Of a DNA stretch of 64,000 nucleotides, positions 45,941 to 58,489 are shown piece by piece; within the stretch, counting starts at the first letter, position 1, and each line of letters begins with the position of its first letter. A program made the position numbers and the translations under genes. The notes under the pieces were generated by a model that searched no databases, had not been told where the DNA came from, and saw only the letters and a program-made list of their open reading frames with translations. The DNA comes from Acanthococcus lagerstroemiae. Its lineage: Eukaryota > Arthropoda > Insecta > Hemiptera > Eriococcidae. The DNA lies in contig CM063114.1 of assembly GCA_031841125.1 (NCBI GenBank), positions 7,936,001-8,000,000 on the forward strand, read 5' to 3'.

Positions 45941-46904
45941 GTTCCATAGAATAACTGGTGTAAATTACATACTCGTAAAATAGCGTAAAATAACTCGTGT
46001 AGAATAATTGAGTTATCTTACGGTATTCTACATTTGGTGTAGAATAACGTAGAATAATGAAATATTGAGTGTTTCAGCAAAGAACAACTGTTTAAAACTT
46101 TCAAAACACCAAAGAATGGGAAATACTTGGATATACTTTCACTTTTGTTGTTTTATTTTCATTTTAAAAGTATTGAATAACACTTTAAGAATAGGAATTT
46201 TAAACACGTAAGGATGAATATAAACGAAAGGAATGACTCATTAATAGGGACGGGAATTTTATCAAATGGTTACTTTTTTCTGGTGAACAAATATGAAAAT
46301 GTTTCGTGAAATTTTAAGTTGATTCGAAGGAATATTTCTACTGTTTGGTCAAGAAAGGAATATTTAGCCTTTTGTGAGTTTAAAAATAAAAGGCAAATTT
46401 CGTAACATTTTTGTTAAAATCAAAATTATTTGCAACTTACAGCCAAATTTCAAAGGATGAGGGGAAAAGTATTCAGTTCAGTCAACAGCTGTTAACGTGT
46501 TCTTCTTTTTCTTTCGACTATGCTGTCCTATAAGGATGCCCTATCAAGCCAATAATAAAAAGAAATATATTTTTTCTCCTTCCCTCTTCATGATACCCAT
46601 ATTGTAGGGGAATATTTTTTGGATAAATGAGCGTTTGAGAGAATTTTTTGAACGGGTGGGAAACGGGAATAAAATATCTGGATATTTGACGTACCTGAGG
46701 CGAATAAAATTTCCTTGCCTATTTATTAAGATTAAATTCAAGATTACAGGCTACATCAGCTGATCACTGTTATCAGTCGTTATTCTATGCGATCTAGTTT
46801 TTCTTCGTAATTTTACGTTTATTTTAGATTTACGTCATTTTTCTACGTTATCTTACACGTAAAGTCAAAAAACTGTTTTTACGTGCAGAGGAACAACAAA
46901 CAAC
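45941..46904. other. AT-rich non-coding stretch
   Basis: Repeated gtagaataac and cgtaaaataac phrases occur at 45960-46060 and again, complemented, near 46780-46880 (attctatgcg, ttctacgttatcttac). This suggests a diverged inverted-repeat element of about 930 bp with no coding sequence. Confidence 0.4.
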
Positions 46905-48345
46905 CCTGTGAGAAGCGACTACTAAACAGGCTCCATATCAACAGTTGTGGGTTATTTTTCAAAAAGTGGTCATTTTGGACTTCAAATTTTGATTTTTTTT
47001 TTTTTTTTGCTTTTTAGTTGATTTTTTCTATTCACTCCTATATCAAACTTTCTATTTGGCCCACATGTTGGCACAAGTTATAATTTTTTAATTCCTAGTC
47101 CATTTTACACCCGTATTGACGCCTTGGTGTAAATACCTCGTAAGTCCAAAAATGCACAAACGTCAGAAAACATACAAAACTGAATAGAGAATTTGGGTGA
47201 ATCACTTCCGAGGTGTTTAATTTCGCCCTTAAGAATGGTAAAGCGCACTTTCGACTTGGGAAGATTTTAATTTTTAAATTCCTCAATTCTTTGTTACTTT
47301 AGAAACCACGTAAAACCCACTTTTCGTGAAGTGGATTGTCGCCGCCGTATCAAAATAGTTCAGTTTCCAAAAAAGTGGGCGTTTTGGGCTGCAAATTTTG
47401 ATTTCTTTTCTTTGCTTCTTTTACTTCTCAGTCGATTTTTTCTAAATAGGTACCTTTTTACTCACTTTTATGTAAAAATCTCAATTTGGGCCACATGTCG
47501 AGACCTCATAATTTTTTCACCGCCTAGTTAATTTAATACATGAATGCAACATATGAAGCACTTTTGCATCATTACCAACTGTACAATTGAAGGCTTACAA
47601 GTGACTACTAAACAAGCACTGTATCAACAGTCATAGGTCATTTTCTAAAAAGTGGCCATTTTGGGCTTCAAATTTTTACCTCTTTTTCTTTCTTTTACTT
47701 TTCAGTCAATTTTTTCCCACACATTTATTTTATTTACTCCTATGTCCGAATCTCAATTTGGCCCCCATGTTGGTGCAACTCATACTTTTTTTACCGCCTA
47801 GTTCATTTTATATATGCAACATATGTAGCGCCTTTGTATTATTTCCAACTATACAATTGAAGGCGCAGAAGTGACTACTAAACACGCGCTGTTCAAATGG
47901 GTTATTCTACAAAAAAGTGGGCATTTTGGGCTGCAAATTTTGACTTCTTTTTTCCTTCGGTCAATTTCTTTCTACGTATCTTTTTATTCACTCTTATTTC
48001 AAAATCTCCATTTGGCCCCATATAGACCCCACTCATAATTTTTTTACCACCTAGTTACTTTTATATACCTGTACAACATATGTAATACGTTATGTATTAT
48101 TTCCAACTATACAGTTGAAGACACAGAAGTGACTAATAAACAAGCGCTGTATCAACAGTTTTGGGTCATTTTCTAAAAAGTAGCCATTTTGGGCTTCAAA
48201 TTTTAACCTCTTTTTTTACCCTTTGTTTCGGTCGATTTTTTCTACATATCTTTTTATTTACTCCTATATCAAAATCTCAGTTTGGCCCACATGACGATGT
48301 AACTCATTATTTTTGTACCGCCTAGTTAATTTCATATTTGTACTC
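46905..48345 (+). repeat. ~285-bp satellite, first block
   Basis: About five tandem units each run through accgcctagtt, atgcaacatatgtagc, acaattgaaggc, gtgactactaaac, ggtcattttctaaaaagtgg, cattttgggcttcaaatttt and a cgattttttct pyrimidine-rich spacer. Units begin near 47050, 47515, 47790, 48045 and 48315. Divergence between units is substantial. Confidence 0.85.
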
Positions 48346-50746
48346 GTAGTACGCCGAATTCGTGAAATGGATAACTCTGTGAAATGGTCAGAAAATTGGC
48401 TGAGTTTATGAACTAAGCATGTTTCTTACTCAATACATGTAATTGGCAATAGAACTGCCGGATACATAAAATGAATCTATTAACCACACAAATTCGAAAA
48501 TATTTCCCTCTAAATTACTCGTACGTAAAATCGGCAAGGTTTAGGAAAATTTATAAAAACATTCCGCAACAATATGTTTTCTGTAGCGCGTTGTGTAGGT
48601 ACGTGTGAGTAGGTGTGCTGTTGAAAAGCTGGCACTTTCTATGCAATATGTGTGGAGAAATCAATGGCGTCGGAGCGAAAGGGGGTACAAAATACTCGTA
48701 TATTGTATTCCATCTTTCACCTCCTTTTTTCCAGTAAAAAATTGGGGTGAAAAACTAAGTATTATTTGTACATCCCGAAACTTTATTCAGAAAGTTGATA
48801 AAAAGGTGCTTCGAGAGATTTCAGAGACAAGATTTATGGCTGAGATTTCTGAAAATGTACAAGATTTTTGGTTTGTTACTTCCACTTTCAAGAAATGAGA
48901 GAACTTTTTTTTAATTTTGTATTCTTTTACTTATTGACCTAAATTTTTTATTTTTACAATCACTCTGTAAGAAAATCTTCTAACACCACTGGGTAAAATA
49001 ATCCGACTGAAATTCTGAGATAAGGTCAGTCGAATCAAAAGGGAGTCTGGGAGCCAAGATTTGGTATTGTAGCTATTTTGTCCCAACCAACGCTTTGATC
49101 AGCTGTAATTGAGCTAGAGAGCTGAAATTTTCACAGTCAACTAAGAAGCCCATTTTGTGGACTCCTAATCAGAAAATGAACACAATCAGTTGAGTGGGTC
49201 GAAAGCCGTTGATGCTCTGATTATTTGAATGATTCATACTGAAGCATTTTTAATCACGATATGTACTGCAGAGGAAGGCGTGACAGCCACAGCTAGTTTT
49301 CAAGTCGGAATTTCCGAGAAATATTCTGCATTTTCAGTAAAATCCAGCAGCCAGTCGGCAGAATTGAGAAAGTACGGATTTTTCTTTTGCTTGTCAGTAA
49401 ATTTTTTTGATTTAAGTCCCCCCCCCCTCCCCCTTCAATTGATGTCCGAGGGTCCCATTGACAGGGAGGGATTGTAGGTATAGGTACAATATAATTCTTA
49501 GAAACAAAAAGTACTTTTCTAATGAAGAGTGTGGGATACAGAAGAAGAAAAAGATGGCAGAAAAAGGGAGGGGGAGACAGGCACTAGAGCAAGGGCAGAG
49601 TGGGGTGAGGGGCGCACGAAAATTGCGAATTGAGAACTGAGGGTTGAAGGAAGCCGAGGGGTCAAAAGAAACCACAGCTGTGCGGTATAAGGGAAAAACT
49701 GCAGAAACTAGGACCTACATACCCTCGAGTACTTTAATGACTGATGAAGTATACTGTCTCCTACTCATGAAGAATATGTCGATCCCAGGGTAATTTTGGG
49801 TGTAATGGTAGAGTACTGTCCATAGTTGATGCTGAGCCTCTACGTGTTACGAATAAATCACGGCCTTTTTGCATTTTACTCCCTTTTCCCTCAATATTTT
49901 TCCCAGTACCGGCCCTATTACTAATAATTTCCCCGCCCCTCCCATCAAGCCACAAAAGTATGAATAGCACGTCAAAGACCACTGTTTCGTTTAGTACCAA
50001 CTTCTTCGTTAAACCCACAATTAAAACCAAAAATACAAATGAAAAATCAATCCTCGCTGGTTTCACGCCAGAGATTGGCAAAATCAAAACCCAAATAATT
50101 CTGAAAAAACGTTTCAAACAGTAACATCACCGTATCATAATAATATGGTAATTTTTTGAAAAATTTAGAATCACGGGCAAAATTAGTATTTTGTGATTTT
50201 AAAATTACATACATTACGAAAGAAAAAAACGTGCAAATCACAAAAATCAAAATTATTGAAACCAGAAGACCAACTGAGATTACAAGCTTTATAATCAACC
50301 ATGAAGTAAATTACAATTTTATTACTTTATTAATTTTTTGATCCTTTAATTTTTTCTATTTTCTCATTTCTGCAAAGGTGAATTACTTATCGCCCATGTG
50401 GCTTTAGGCAAATAAAGCCAATCTTAGAGGGCGGTCATTTTTTTAATAGTCTCCTCTGCAACTCGGCTTCTCATCCTGGACATGCGTGCCAGAATTACGA
50501 AACATGATTTAAAATTTTTTCCTACCAGTAGAAATATCAAAAATATTACCTACCTTTACTCCTTATTTGTGTAAGTTGCTGACTTTATGTTCTGTAAGCA
50601 GACAAGTTGCCGAGCTTATGCAAGTCATCTGATCATTTCTCACAGATTTCATGTTTTCTGCAATTCTATTGCGAATTACGCGTACTGAGCAGAAGAAATG
50701 CTCATTTCATGATATTCAGAAAATTTTCGGCCCATTCGAGAATTTG
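48346..50746. other. Gene-poor spacer inside the satellite region
   Basis: Satellite units stop at about 48345 and resume at about 50747. The interval is AT-rich with a C-run at 49419-49436. A few open frames of 80-120 codons (49412-49675 minus, 49761-50117 minus) show no domain or splice support. Confidence 0.4.
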
Positions 50747-51955
50747 GCGTAACATATGCAACATACATAGCACCCCTGCATTGTATTTTCAACTATACAA
50801 TTGAAGGCATAGAAGTAACTACTAAACACAGGCCGTATCAAATGGGTAATTTTCCAAAAAGTGAGCATTTTGCACTTCAGATTTTGACCTCTTTTTTTTT
50901 CTCATACTTTTCGGTCAGTTTTTTCTACGTATCTTTTCATTCATTCCAATGTTTTAATCTCAATTTTTGATCCACACGTCGAAACTACTTATACTCATAA
51001 TTTTTTTACCGTCTAGTTGATTTAATATATTATGCGAATACGTGGCATCATTGCATTGCATTTCGAACCACACAATTGAAGACCTCTAGAAGTAACTACT
51101 AAACACAGGCCGTATTAACAGTTATTGGACATTTTTCAGAAAGTGGGCATTTTGGGCTTCAAATTTTGACCTCCTTTGTTTTTCTTTTGCCCGGCGGTTA
51201 ATTTTTTTGCATATCTTTTTTACTCGCTTCACTGTCAAAATCTCAGTCTGGCCCACATATCGACCTTATAATTTGTTTACCACCTAGTTACTTTTGTATA
51301 TGCATCATATGTAGCACTTTGGCATTGTATGTACTTCCAACTACATACTACCATTGAAGATGTAGAAATTTTCCAGAAAGTGACCATTTTGATCTTCAAA
51401 TGTTGACTTCTGTTTTTCCTCTTGCTATTCAGTCGATTTTTTTCATATTTTTTTACTCCCTCCTATGTCAAAATCTGAATTTGGCCAACATGTCAGAGCA
51501 ACTCATAATTGTTATTTTACCGCCTAGTTCATTTTATGTATTATTTCCAACTATAAAATTGAAGGCGTAGACGTGACGACTGATCTCTGGCCATATCAAC
51601 AGTTATGGGTCATTTTCTAAAACAATTGGCATTTTGATCTCTTTTTTTCTTCTTTTCTTTTAGTCTTTTTTTTTTTTTTTTTTTTTTTTAAGTATCTTTT
51701 TATTCACTCCGGTGTGAAAATCTCAATCTGGCACGTCCACGCTTCATACTTTTTTCACTGCCTAGTTAATTTTATACATGCAACTTATGTAGCACTTTTG
51801 TATTGTATTTCCAACTGTACAATTGAAGGCGTATAAGTGACTACTGAACAGCGGCCGTATCAATGGCTATGGGTCATTTTCCAAAAAGCAGGCATTTTGA
51901 GCTTCAAATTTTGATCTCTTTATTTTTCTTTTGCTTTTTATTCGATTTTTTCTAA
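50747..51955 (+). repeat. ~285-bp satellite, second block
   Basis: About five further units occur, with the marker atgcaacata..tagcac near 50754, 51030, 51300, 51540 (lacking part of the core) and 51775. A run of T (51667-51690) breaks one unit. The block ends abruptly at the PIF/Harbinger insertion. Confidence 0.85.
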
Positions 51956-52867
51956 GGGCGAGTTTTTCACTTCGTGGTCACTAACCGGCCGGCAGCTAAT
52001 GAACAGTTAGCGTAACAGTCAGTACAGTCAGTTATGCATTTTTAAAAACTATTTAACCGACCTTTTGTTAATGACCCCGAAGTGAAGTCGGGAACGACGC
52101 AACATTGAAATCTGACCATGTTATCTGCCTTCGACTTGTTGTAGCGAGGGATAATTGAATTTGGGGCTATGAGAATATTATTGTACTTGGGATATTTCTG
52201 GAAGGGAGGATTATTGAAGTAGCGAAGTACAATTATGGAGGAGAAGAGCCTCCGGCAAATCCAGATGTACCCCAAATAGTTTTAGATGATACTGATGACC
52301 GCAGAGGCGTACAAGTAGATGACGATTGATACGAACAAACTGCCAGAGACCAACTGTTGGCGGAATACTTTCCAACTTCATTGGAAATGTAATGCATACA
52401 TCTTATGTATTTATTCACTCTCGTAGAATTCATCATGTTGAATTCCCTATTTGGTCATCACTATAAGTATTTTTGCCGGTCACTATTTTATTTTGGGTGT
52501 CAAATATACCATCCTGATCAGGCAAACACAATCATTCATCACTTGTCACAAAACTGTATTCATTGAAAACGAGAAGCTGCTCTTCAGCTTTCGTAAAATT
52601 CGCGCTTCGACTCCTTCTTTATTTCAGTAGACATCATGAAATTCGACCACAAATTGACAATTTTACTGATGAACGCATAAACAGTAAACGAAGGTGTTAA
52701 ATGTAATATCAAACGCCGTAGTACTTTATCGCTCTGTTATATGCTTAACAAGCCGTTCTAACCCCCCATTAATTTATCCCTCCGTTATCACCCAATTGCG
52801 AATTGACAATCAAGCAGACGCTGACGGCTGCTTAACTCTTGTTAACTGTGGATTAAAAAATTCGCCG
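51956..52867 (+). mobile_element. PIF/Harbinger-type element inserted in the satellite, TAA target duplication
   Basis: The left end gggcgagtttttcac and the right end, reverse complemented, cggcgaattttttaa, form TIRs. TAA flanks both sides (51953-51955 and 52868-52870), and the satellite unit resumes directly afterwards (gtgtctttttattcactc). A 3-bp TWA duplication plus GGGC-like ends are typical of PIF/Harbinger. The inside contains a transposase C-terminal remnant. Confidence 0.8.
52165..52392 (+). pseudogene. Harbinger transposase C-terminal remnant
   Basis: The plus frame reads GYENIIVLGIFLEGRIIEV early, then an acidic linker with PQIVLDDTDD and, after one in-frame TGA, ARDQLLAEYFPTS before a TAA stop. 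The final RDQLLxxYF block is like the C-terminal tail of HARBI1-type transposases. The DDE catalytic part is missing. Confidence 0.55.
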
Positions 52868-53215
52868 TAAGTGTCTTTTTATTCACTCTCATGTCGGAAT
52901 CTCAGTTCGGCCCACGTGTCGACTCTACTCATAATTTTTTACCGCCTAGTTAGTTTTAGATATGCAACACATGTTGTAGCACCATTGCATTGTATTTCCA
53001 ACTACACAATTGAAGGCATAGAATAGACTACTAAACACTGGTCGTATCAACGGTTCTGGGTCATTTTCCAGAAAATAGGTATCTTGGGCTTTATATTTCG
53101 ACCTCATTTTTTTTTTTTTTTTTGGCTTTCGGTCGATTTTTTCTACGTATCTTTCTACTCACTCCAATGTCAAAATCTCAATTTTGTCTGCATCTCGACG
53201 CAACTTTATGCTAGG
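52868..53215 (+). repeat. ~285-bp satellite, third block
   Basis: One complete and one partial unit continue after the inserted element, with taccgcctagttagtttta, atgcaacacatg, acaattgaaggcatag and ggtcattttcc. The array ends near 53215. Confidence 0.85.
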
Positions 53216-56078
53216 AGAATGAAGTCACACCGGTAAAAATGTAATTTTATCATTATGTTGATGTGTTGTAAATAAGGATGCATGAATTTAGAAGTTAGAA
53301 CTTCAATATTGTTTTCTTACTTTTGACTGCCTTCTTCAAAAATAGAAAACATACGTTGAAACCGGTCCCACGGCTATTATTTCCAGGATACTGTTCCAAA
53401 ACTCTGTAAAACTGTCCAGTAATAGCAATCTTAAGCTCGTTTTCTTGAAGTATTTCGTGTAATTTCGTAAAATCGAATTTAAAACCTAAGAAAAACATGA
53501 CTGAATGAAGGATAGAATTCTTTATCAGTTAGTACCTTCAAATAAAAAAAGTAATTATAAAATTAATTTTTAAAAATTATTCAAAAATGTGCTTAATTCT
53601 GTCCAGTACAATGGTCACTCAAAATTCAGGAAATCTAATAATGGCCATTGCGAAACTATGCTAATAAATGAGGAAACTTGCTTTATTTATGATTCTGATA
53701 AATTTATTCGAACACAAAATTAGCTTAAAGTATATTATCGTATGTCACACCCGTCAGTGTTGAATTTGAAACGCAGAATACCTTTTTGTCTAAAGTGTTC
53801 GATGGCAAAAATTTAGGTAGAAGACATTCGATACCTTTTTTATGAGTTCTGCAGTACTTAGACGGCTAATTTGTTAACTTGTTAGCTTCCACAAATGTAC
53901 CAAAAATGAAAATCATCCAAATATTTTTTTCCATAAATCAAGAATATGTAGTTTATATTCAGCAATAGTGGATCCAGGGAATAATCTTGGGAAGGGCAGT
54001 TCAAAATGTATAAGAATTTATTATTCATTCCCCCCCCCCCCTCCGCCAATCAATATTATTTGAATCATCCACTATGTCATATTGTCAATAAAAATGTCTT
54101 CTATACCTAAACACGAAGAGTTAAATGTTTTCAATTTACTGAATTCTTAATTGAACGAATTTTATCACAGTACAAATTTCTTCCCTCGAGGAAATAATGG
54201 GAATAATTCTTCTGATTAGCTAAATATAGACTTCAGTCTTCAGTGCTCATGTACAAATCTTTTTGACTCTCCCGAACTGGTTTTATACTCTTCAAAGCTT
54301 TTCCGAACTTATTAATGTAGGATGTGCTAGAACTATTGGAAACTCGTTTATCACTCTTTGTGAAACTTTCAGGTTGCATTACGATGCTTCGATACAGGAT
54401 GAAAACTCTTTAGAATCCTTGTGGTTTAATGAGACTGATTTTAGCCTCTCTGAAATACTAATTTAAAGACCCTCCCAGACTTGTGTGAGATATGAGACTT
54501 TTGTTTGAGACTAACTGGTAGGAAGATTCGTTTAAAACTGCCTATACAATTCTTCCGTCCTTATTCAAATTCTTCGAGACTAGTTATTAACTGACAAAAA
54601 TTCTTTCGTACTGGATTAACGTTAGGAGACACTCTTTGAAGAGCTCTTCCTAACTATTCTAATATTCGCGAAGAATATTCAAGACCTGTTTAGGACTTTT
54701 ATGACCCTTCTAGACTTGAGTTTCGCAGTCAAGGAATCATAATAACAACGTCAAGTTATCACATGACATAATCAGTGTTGCCAACCAATATTTCAAATCT
54801 TAGTATTAGCAAAGGAAAACCAAAGTGGCCAACATTGGTGAAGTGGCCATTACTGGGCAGTTCACCTTATCTGAAATTTTCGTTCATCTATTGCCGGGAG
54901 GTGGGGATTTATTTGGGGAGAGAAACTTAATGATTAGCTTCCCAGTATTACTGCAATTAACTAAGCCCAAAGTACCAGAGTTGACAACAGTATTTTCGCA
55001 TAACAACGTTATTTTACGTTTACTGATATCAACATTTTTGGCGGATAACAACATTCTGGAAATGAACTATACTCAGTTATTAACATTATATATTTTTTGA
55101 TCCAACCCTGATTCGGGTGCTAGAATCTAAATGTATTAACCAATGTGTACCGGATGTGTTTTTTCAGTCACTAATTTCGAAAATCCTAAATTCGACTTTT
55201 CCATCCTCCTACAGTTGACGTTACTAAATATATTGAACAAAGTATCCGAATCAGAAAATCTTGGGGTTGTTGATTTCGAAAATCTAAACGATTTGGGTCC
55301 CGAATATGACTTTTCTCTCATTCGAAGGGCCAATTTGTCAGATTTTCCACGAAAATTGGAGAAATTAAAACCTTTCCGTTTCCAAAATGAGATCTTGGGT
55401 TCTTACCAAGAGGAAGCGGAAAAGAATCCTCCTTTTGACTTGACTTTGAAGTATCAGAAGAGGTTTTTCTGGTCGCTAATTTCTTATCTGATTTTGTGGT
55501 CCTGTCCTGTCTCAGTTTGGTCTCCCAGAATTCAAACTTCAAAAGTTAAATAAAATTAATTTGGCTTATGAAACTCTAATTAATAGACGGTAAATTAAAG
55601 TGTGTCGCTGAATTTCCCCGTTTTTTAATTTTTTTTTTAAATTTTGTTCTAATTGGGAAGTCAGTTTGAACCGAGATAAGACAGCCAGACATCTTCTAGC
55701 ACTTAAGGTCTCAGTCAGACTAAGATGAAATATATCCCTCCTCCAAATAATGGTTGGCACGTCCCATTGATGCAAACTCTCAGAATTTAAATTTTTGCCC
55801 CTGAAGTCAGTGCAACTTTTGACGGAAAAATTACCACTTTTATTTCTTAAATGGAAGCATTTTTTCTTATTAAAAAGAAAAGAATTTGCTTCCTTCATTT
55901 TTCCTGTTTCGACGAAGAAAAGTTACAGTTTTTCTTTTTTACAAAAGAAACAAACGCAGTTTTTATTACTGAGGGAAGGGAGGAGATAAGTTTCCTTACT
56001 TTCCTTACGAAAGAAACGCACTGTTTTTGTGAGAGAGAAAGGAAGCCCTTTACGTTCGCGGAACGGAAGGGGCAGTGC
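53216..56078. other. Gene-poor AT-rich stretch
   Basis: No gene was recognised. Features noted: a C-run at 54030-54041, and a GAAA/TTTC-rich part at 55850-56060 with open frames on both strands that reflect its composition. The frame at 55143-55553 (plus) is long but low in complexity and lacks splice support. Confidence 0.4.
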
Positions 56079-56572
56079 CACGGTGACCACGAAGTTATTT
56101 TTCCCATTTTAAGTCGTCTAAGGTCACTTTTGGTCATTTTTCTCCTAGAATAGTCATTTAAATCATTTTTGGAGAAATTTCTCCCTCAAATGCTGGAAAT
56201 TCTGTTGACCATGAAGAAAATTACTTTTTTCTTTTATTTTGTGTTTCCGCTACGCAGTGTAAATAAATTTGAAATTAAATTTTCCGGCAGATTGCAGCAA
56301 AAACTTCCAACGCAACTCTAGCTAAACAGTTGTGTCTGAGAAAAACAGTGACTGAGTACTAATAACAATTAAGTGCACGGGTATAACCAGCGTGTGTTAC
56401 TCCTTATTTACCTCAATTTATATAAAAATTCAAATTTTTGTGATGATGGGGGTTAAAAGTATATGATGACGAGTAGTGTGCAAAGAGAGAAGCCCAAAAA
56501 AGAAAGTAATAATTGCAAATGGTCTCCAATTCTGGTTATGTTTTCCCCCTGAAATTTTGAGTGGTCACCCTG
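56079..56572. mobile_element. Non-autonomous TIR element (CAGGGTGAC family), copy 2
   Basis: The left end cacggtgaccac and the right end, reverse complemented, cagggtgaccac, are TIRs. The body matches 1031-1673 but lacks the SINE: at 56480-56500 it reads gtagtgtgcaaagagagaag where copy 1 has the target duplication and insertion. It has about 115 bases (about 56325-56445) that copy 1 lacks. Confidence 0.78.
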
Positions 56573-57357
56573 CAATGTTCACTTTCTTCAAGGAAAGAAA
56601 GTTAATAGGCCAGTTTTACTTTCGCCAATAAAATTGACCAAGAATCGGAATTAGAGGTTTCTAACTACTAAGAAAACCCGGTCTAAAGTTTGAACTTAAA
56701 AGAAGTGAATTTCAAGAAAACTGACTTAGAAGAATAGTAAAAAGAAATATGAGCCCTCGTAGTTGAACTTTATGACATTGGTTCGTCCATCATGGAAGCA
56801 AGAATTCCAATGCCTTCCAACGAATTTCACTCTAGAGAAATATCATTTACTATTCTTCGGACTACATTGAAATTCGAAAATCTGATCTTGGAACCCATAG
56901 TCGGCTGTTCCTCGAAAAGTAGAAACGACTGAATGGGTCCTTTTTACATGTGTAATGATACAAAATACTGTTTTAAACCCCTCCTGATTTGATTGAAAAT
57001 CGTTAAAACGTCCAGTGATATATTTTATGACTCTTCAAGAGTCTTTACAGAGGTGTCAAAAGGAAATCATGAATGGGGTAACAATTCAAATATTATTTTT
57101 ACCTAGCAAGATCTTGAAATTGTAAAAGTCCTGGTTCTTAGATCAGAGAATTCGTTGTCTTGGCGCCGGGCGTCATCCAACTTTAAATTTTCTAAGTAGA
57201 AGATATCAAACAAACTAAGTACCTTCCAAAATATTGTTTTTGTGCTTCGTTGAAACCGAATATCCTACCCAATGTTGATGTTCGGTCCTCCCCGATTTAC
57301 ACTCTCCAAAATAAAAATTTCATCCTTCAAATTGATGATTTCTAATATTGCATCAGA
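56573..57357. other. Non-coding stretch
   Basis: AT-rich sequence. No gene or repeat boundary was recognised. Confidence 0.4.
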
Positions 57358-57544
57358 CAGGGCCGGATTAAGGTCGTAAGCGCCCCTCTGGGCACTCGCT
57401 TTGGAGCACCTCCTTTCGAGCCGTTGCTAAATTAATTACTTGCCCTTACCCCTCTCAAAAAATTTTCAACACAAAAGTTGGATGGCCGTAATTTGAGTAA
57501 ATGTTTGAGACTCGAAAACGGGCCCGTGCATTGATTCGGGCCTG
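57358..57544. mobile_element. 187-bp hAT miniature element with exact 8-bp target duplication
   Basis: It starts cagggccggattaagg and ends, reverse complemented, caggcccgaatcaatg. Identical flanks gcatcaga lie at 57350-57357 and 57545-57552. It is a different sequence type from the elements at 5746 and 45052. Confidence 0.85.
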
Positions 57545-57986
57545 GCATCAGATCCTGTTGTCAGTCCCAAAATAAAAATTTTCGCTTTTGAGAGGAGGCA
57601 AAACCGACTTGACGTAGAACATGCAAAAGTAAAAATGGAGGTATTTTGAGTCATTCATTCGAATATCCCATCAGACTTTGCATTCAGTAGCCCGGTATCT
57701 AAACTTCGGAGTGTCCATCACAGGGAGTTATTGCGTTTTCTGAAGTACCTGACAGAATATTTTTCTCAATAATCTGAAGAGGCAATCGCTGTCCTCATTT
57801 GTTAATAATTTTCTATCTGTTGAACGGAATGTAATTTGCAAGGGAATTTTATAATTTTGAGTATAATTAATTTAATATGGTGTCCACTCGGCTACATACT
57901 ACGCCTCTGAGAAATGTATTTTCCAATTCGGTCCCATTAATTTTTAATCAATGGTTTCTATTTTCAGAGATGAAGAATTAATGAAA

Positions 57987-58060
57987 GCTGCCAATATTGA
58001 TGAAGGTCGCGGAGAAAATTGTGGCTGCCAGTGTAGATGAAGTTCGCGGAGACAATCGTG
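57987..58060 (+). repeat. 37-bp tandem duplication
   Basis: Two adjacent 37-bp units (57987-58023, 58024-58060) share gctgcca, gatgaag.tcgcggaga and a final tg. An acceptor-like ttttcag lies just upstream at 57961-57967 and a GTAAGT donor downstream at about 58129, so this may be a decayed exon. Confidence 0.8.
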
Positions 58061-58313
58061 TTAATTTGTGGGGGTGGAAATACTGAAACTGAAAGTACCT
58101 GTTACACAAGTTCCATTCTTAGGAAGAACGTAAGTTCTTCAATGTTTCAAACTAATGTTATTCTTGTACCCACGGAAAAATAATTGGTTTTTAATTTTAC
58201 TAATCTGCTTTTTGAAGATCCAACGTAAATCATTTTAATATTTAAAAAAGGTCCTGAACCTTATGTGCATACATGATTTTATTTTATGGTTTTCCATTCC
58301 TACCCCGATGTAG

Positions 58314-58401
58314 GTATGCGTTAGTGAGAATTGAAGGTTTTAAACCTGCGTATTTCTTGACGGATAAAAAAGAGTGTGAGACAACAAAATGGCATGTCTA
58401 A
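58314..58401 (+). CDS. Candidate 3'-terminal exon (28 codons), unrecognised
   Basis: After an acceptor (gatgtag) an open frame runs YALVRIEGFKPAYFLTD, then a Lys/Glu-rich stretch, to a TAA at 58399-58401. The composition is protein-like. The preceding exon-like segment ending at about 58128 is open only in part and has not been joined convincingly, so this may be the tail of a pseudogene. Confidence 0.24.
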
Positions 58402-58489
58402 ACAATTGTTATTATTTTATATAAGATTTATGTTCGAGTGGAACACCCGATCAACTGAATTTTAAGGGCGTGATTCATGACTCATTTTT

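Noticed and set aside
55795..56153. Overlapping open frames on both strands
   Set aside because: They arise from a GAAA/TTTC-rich composition that avoids stop codons on both strands.
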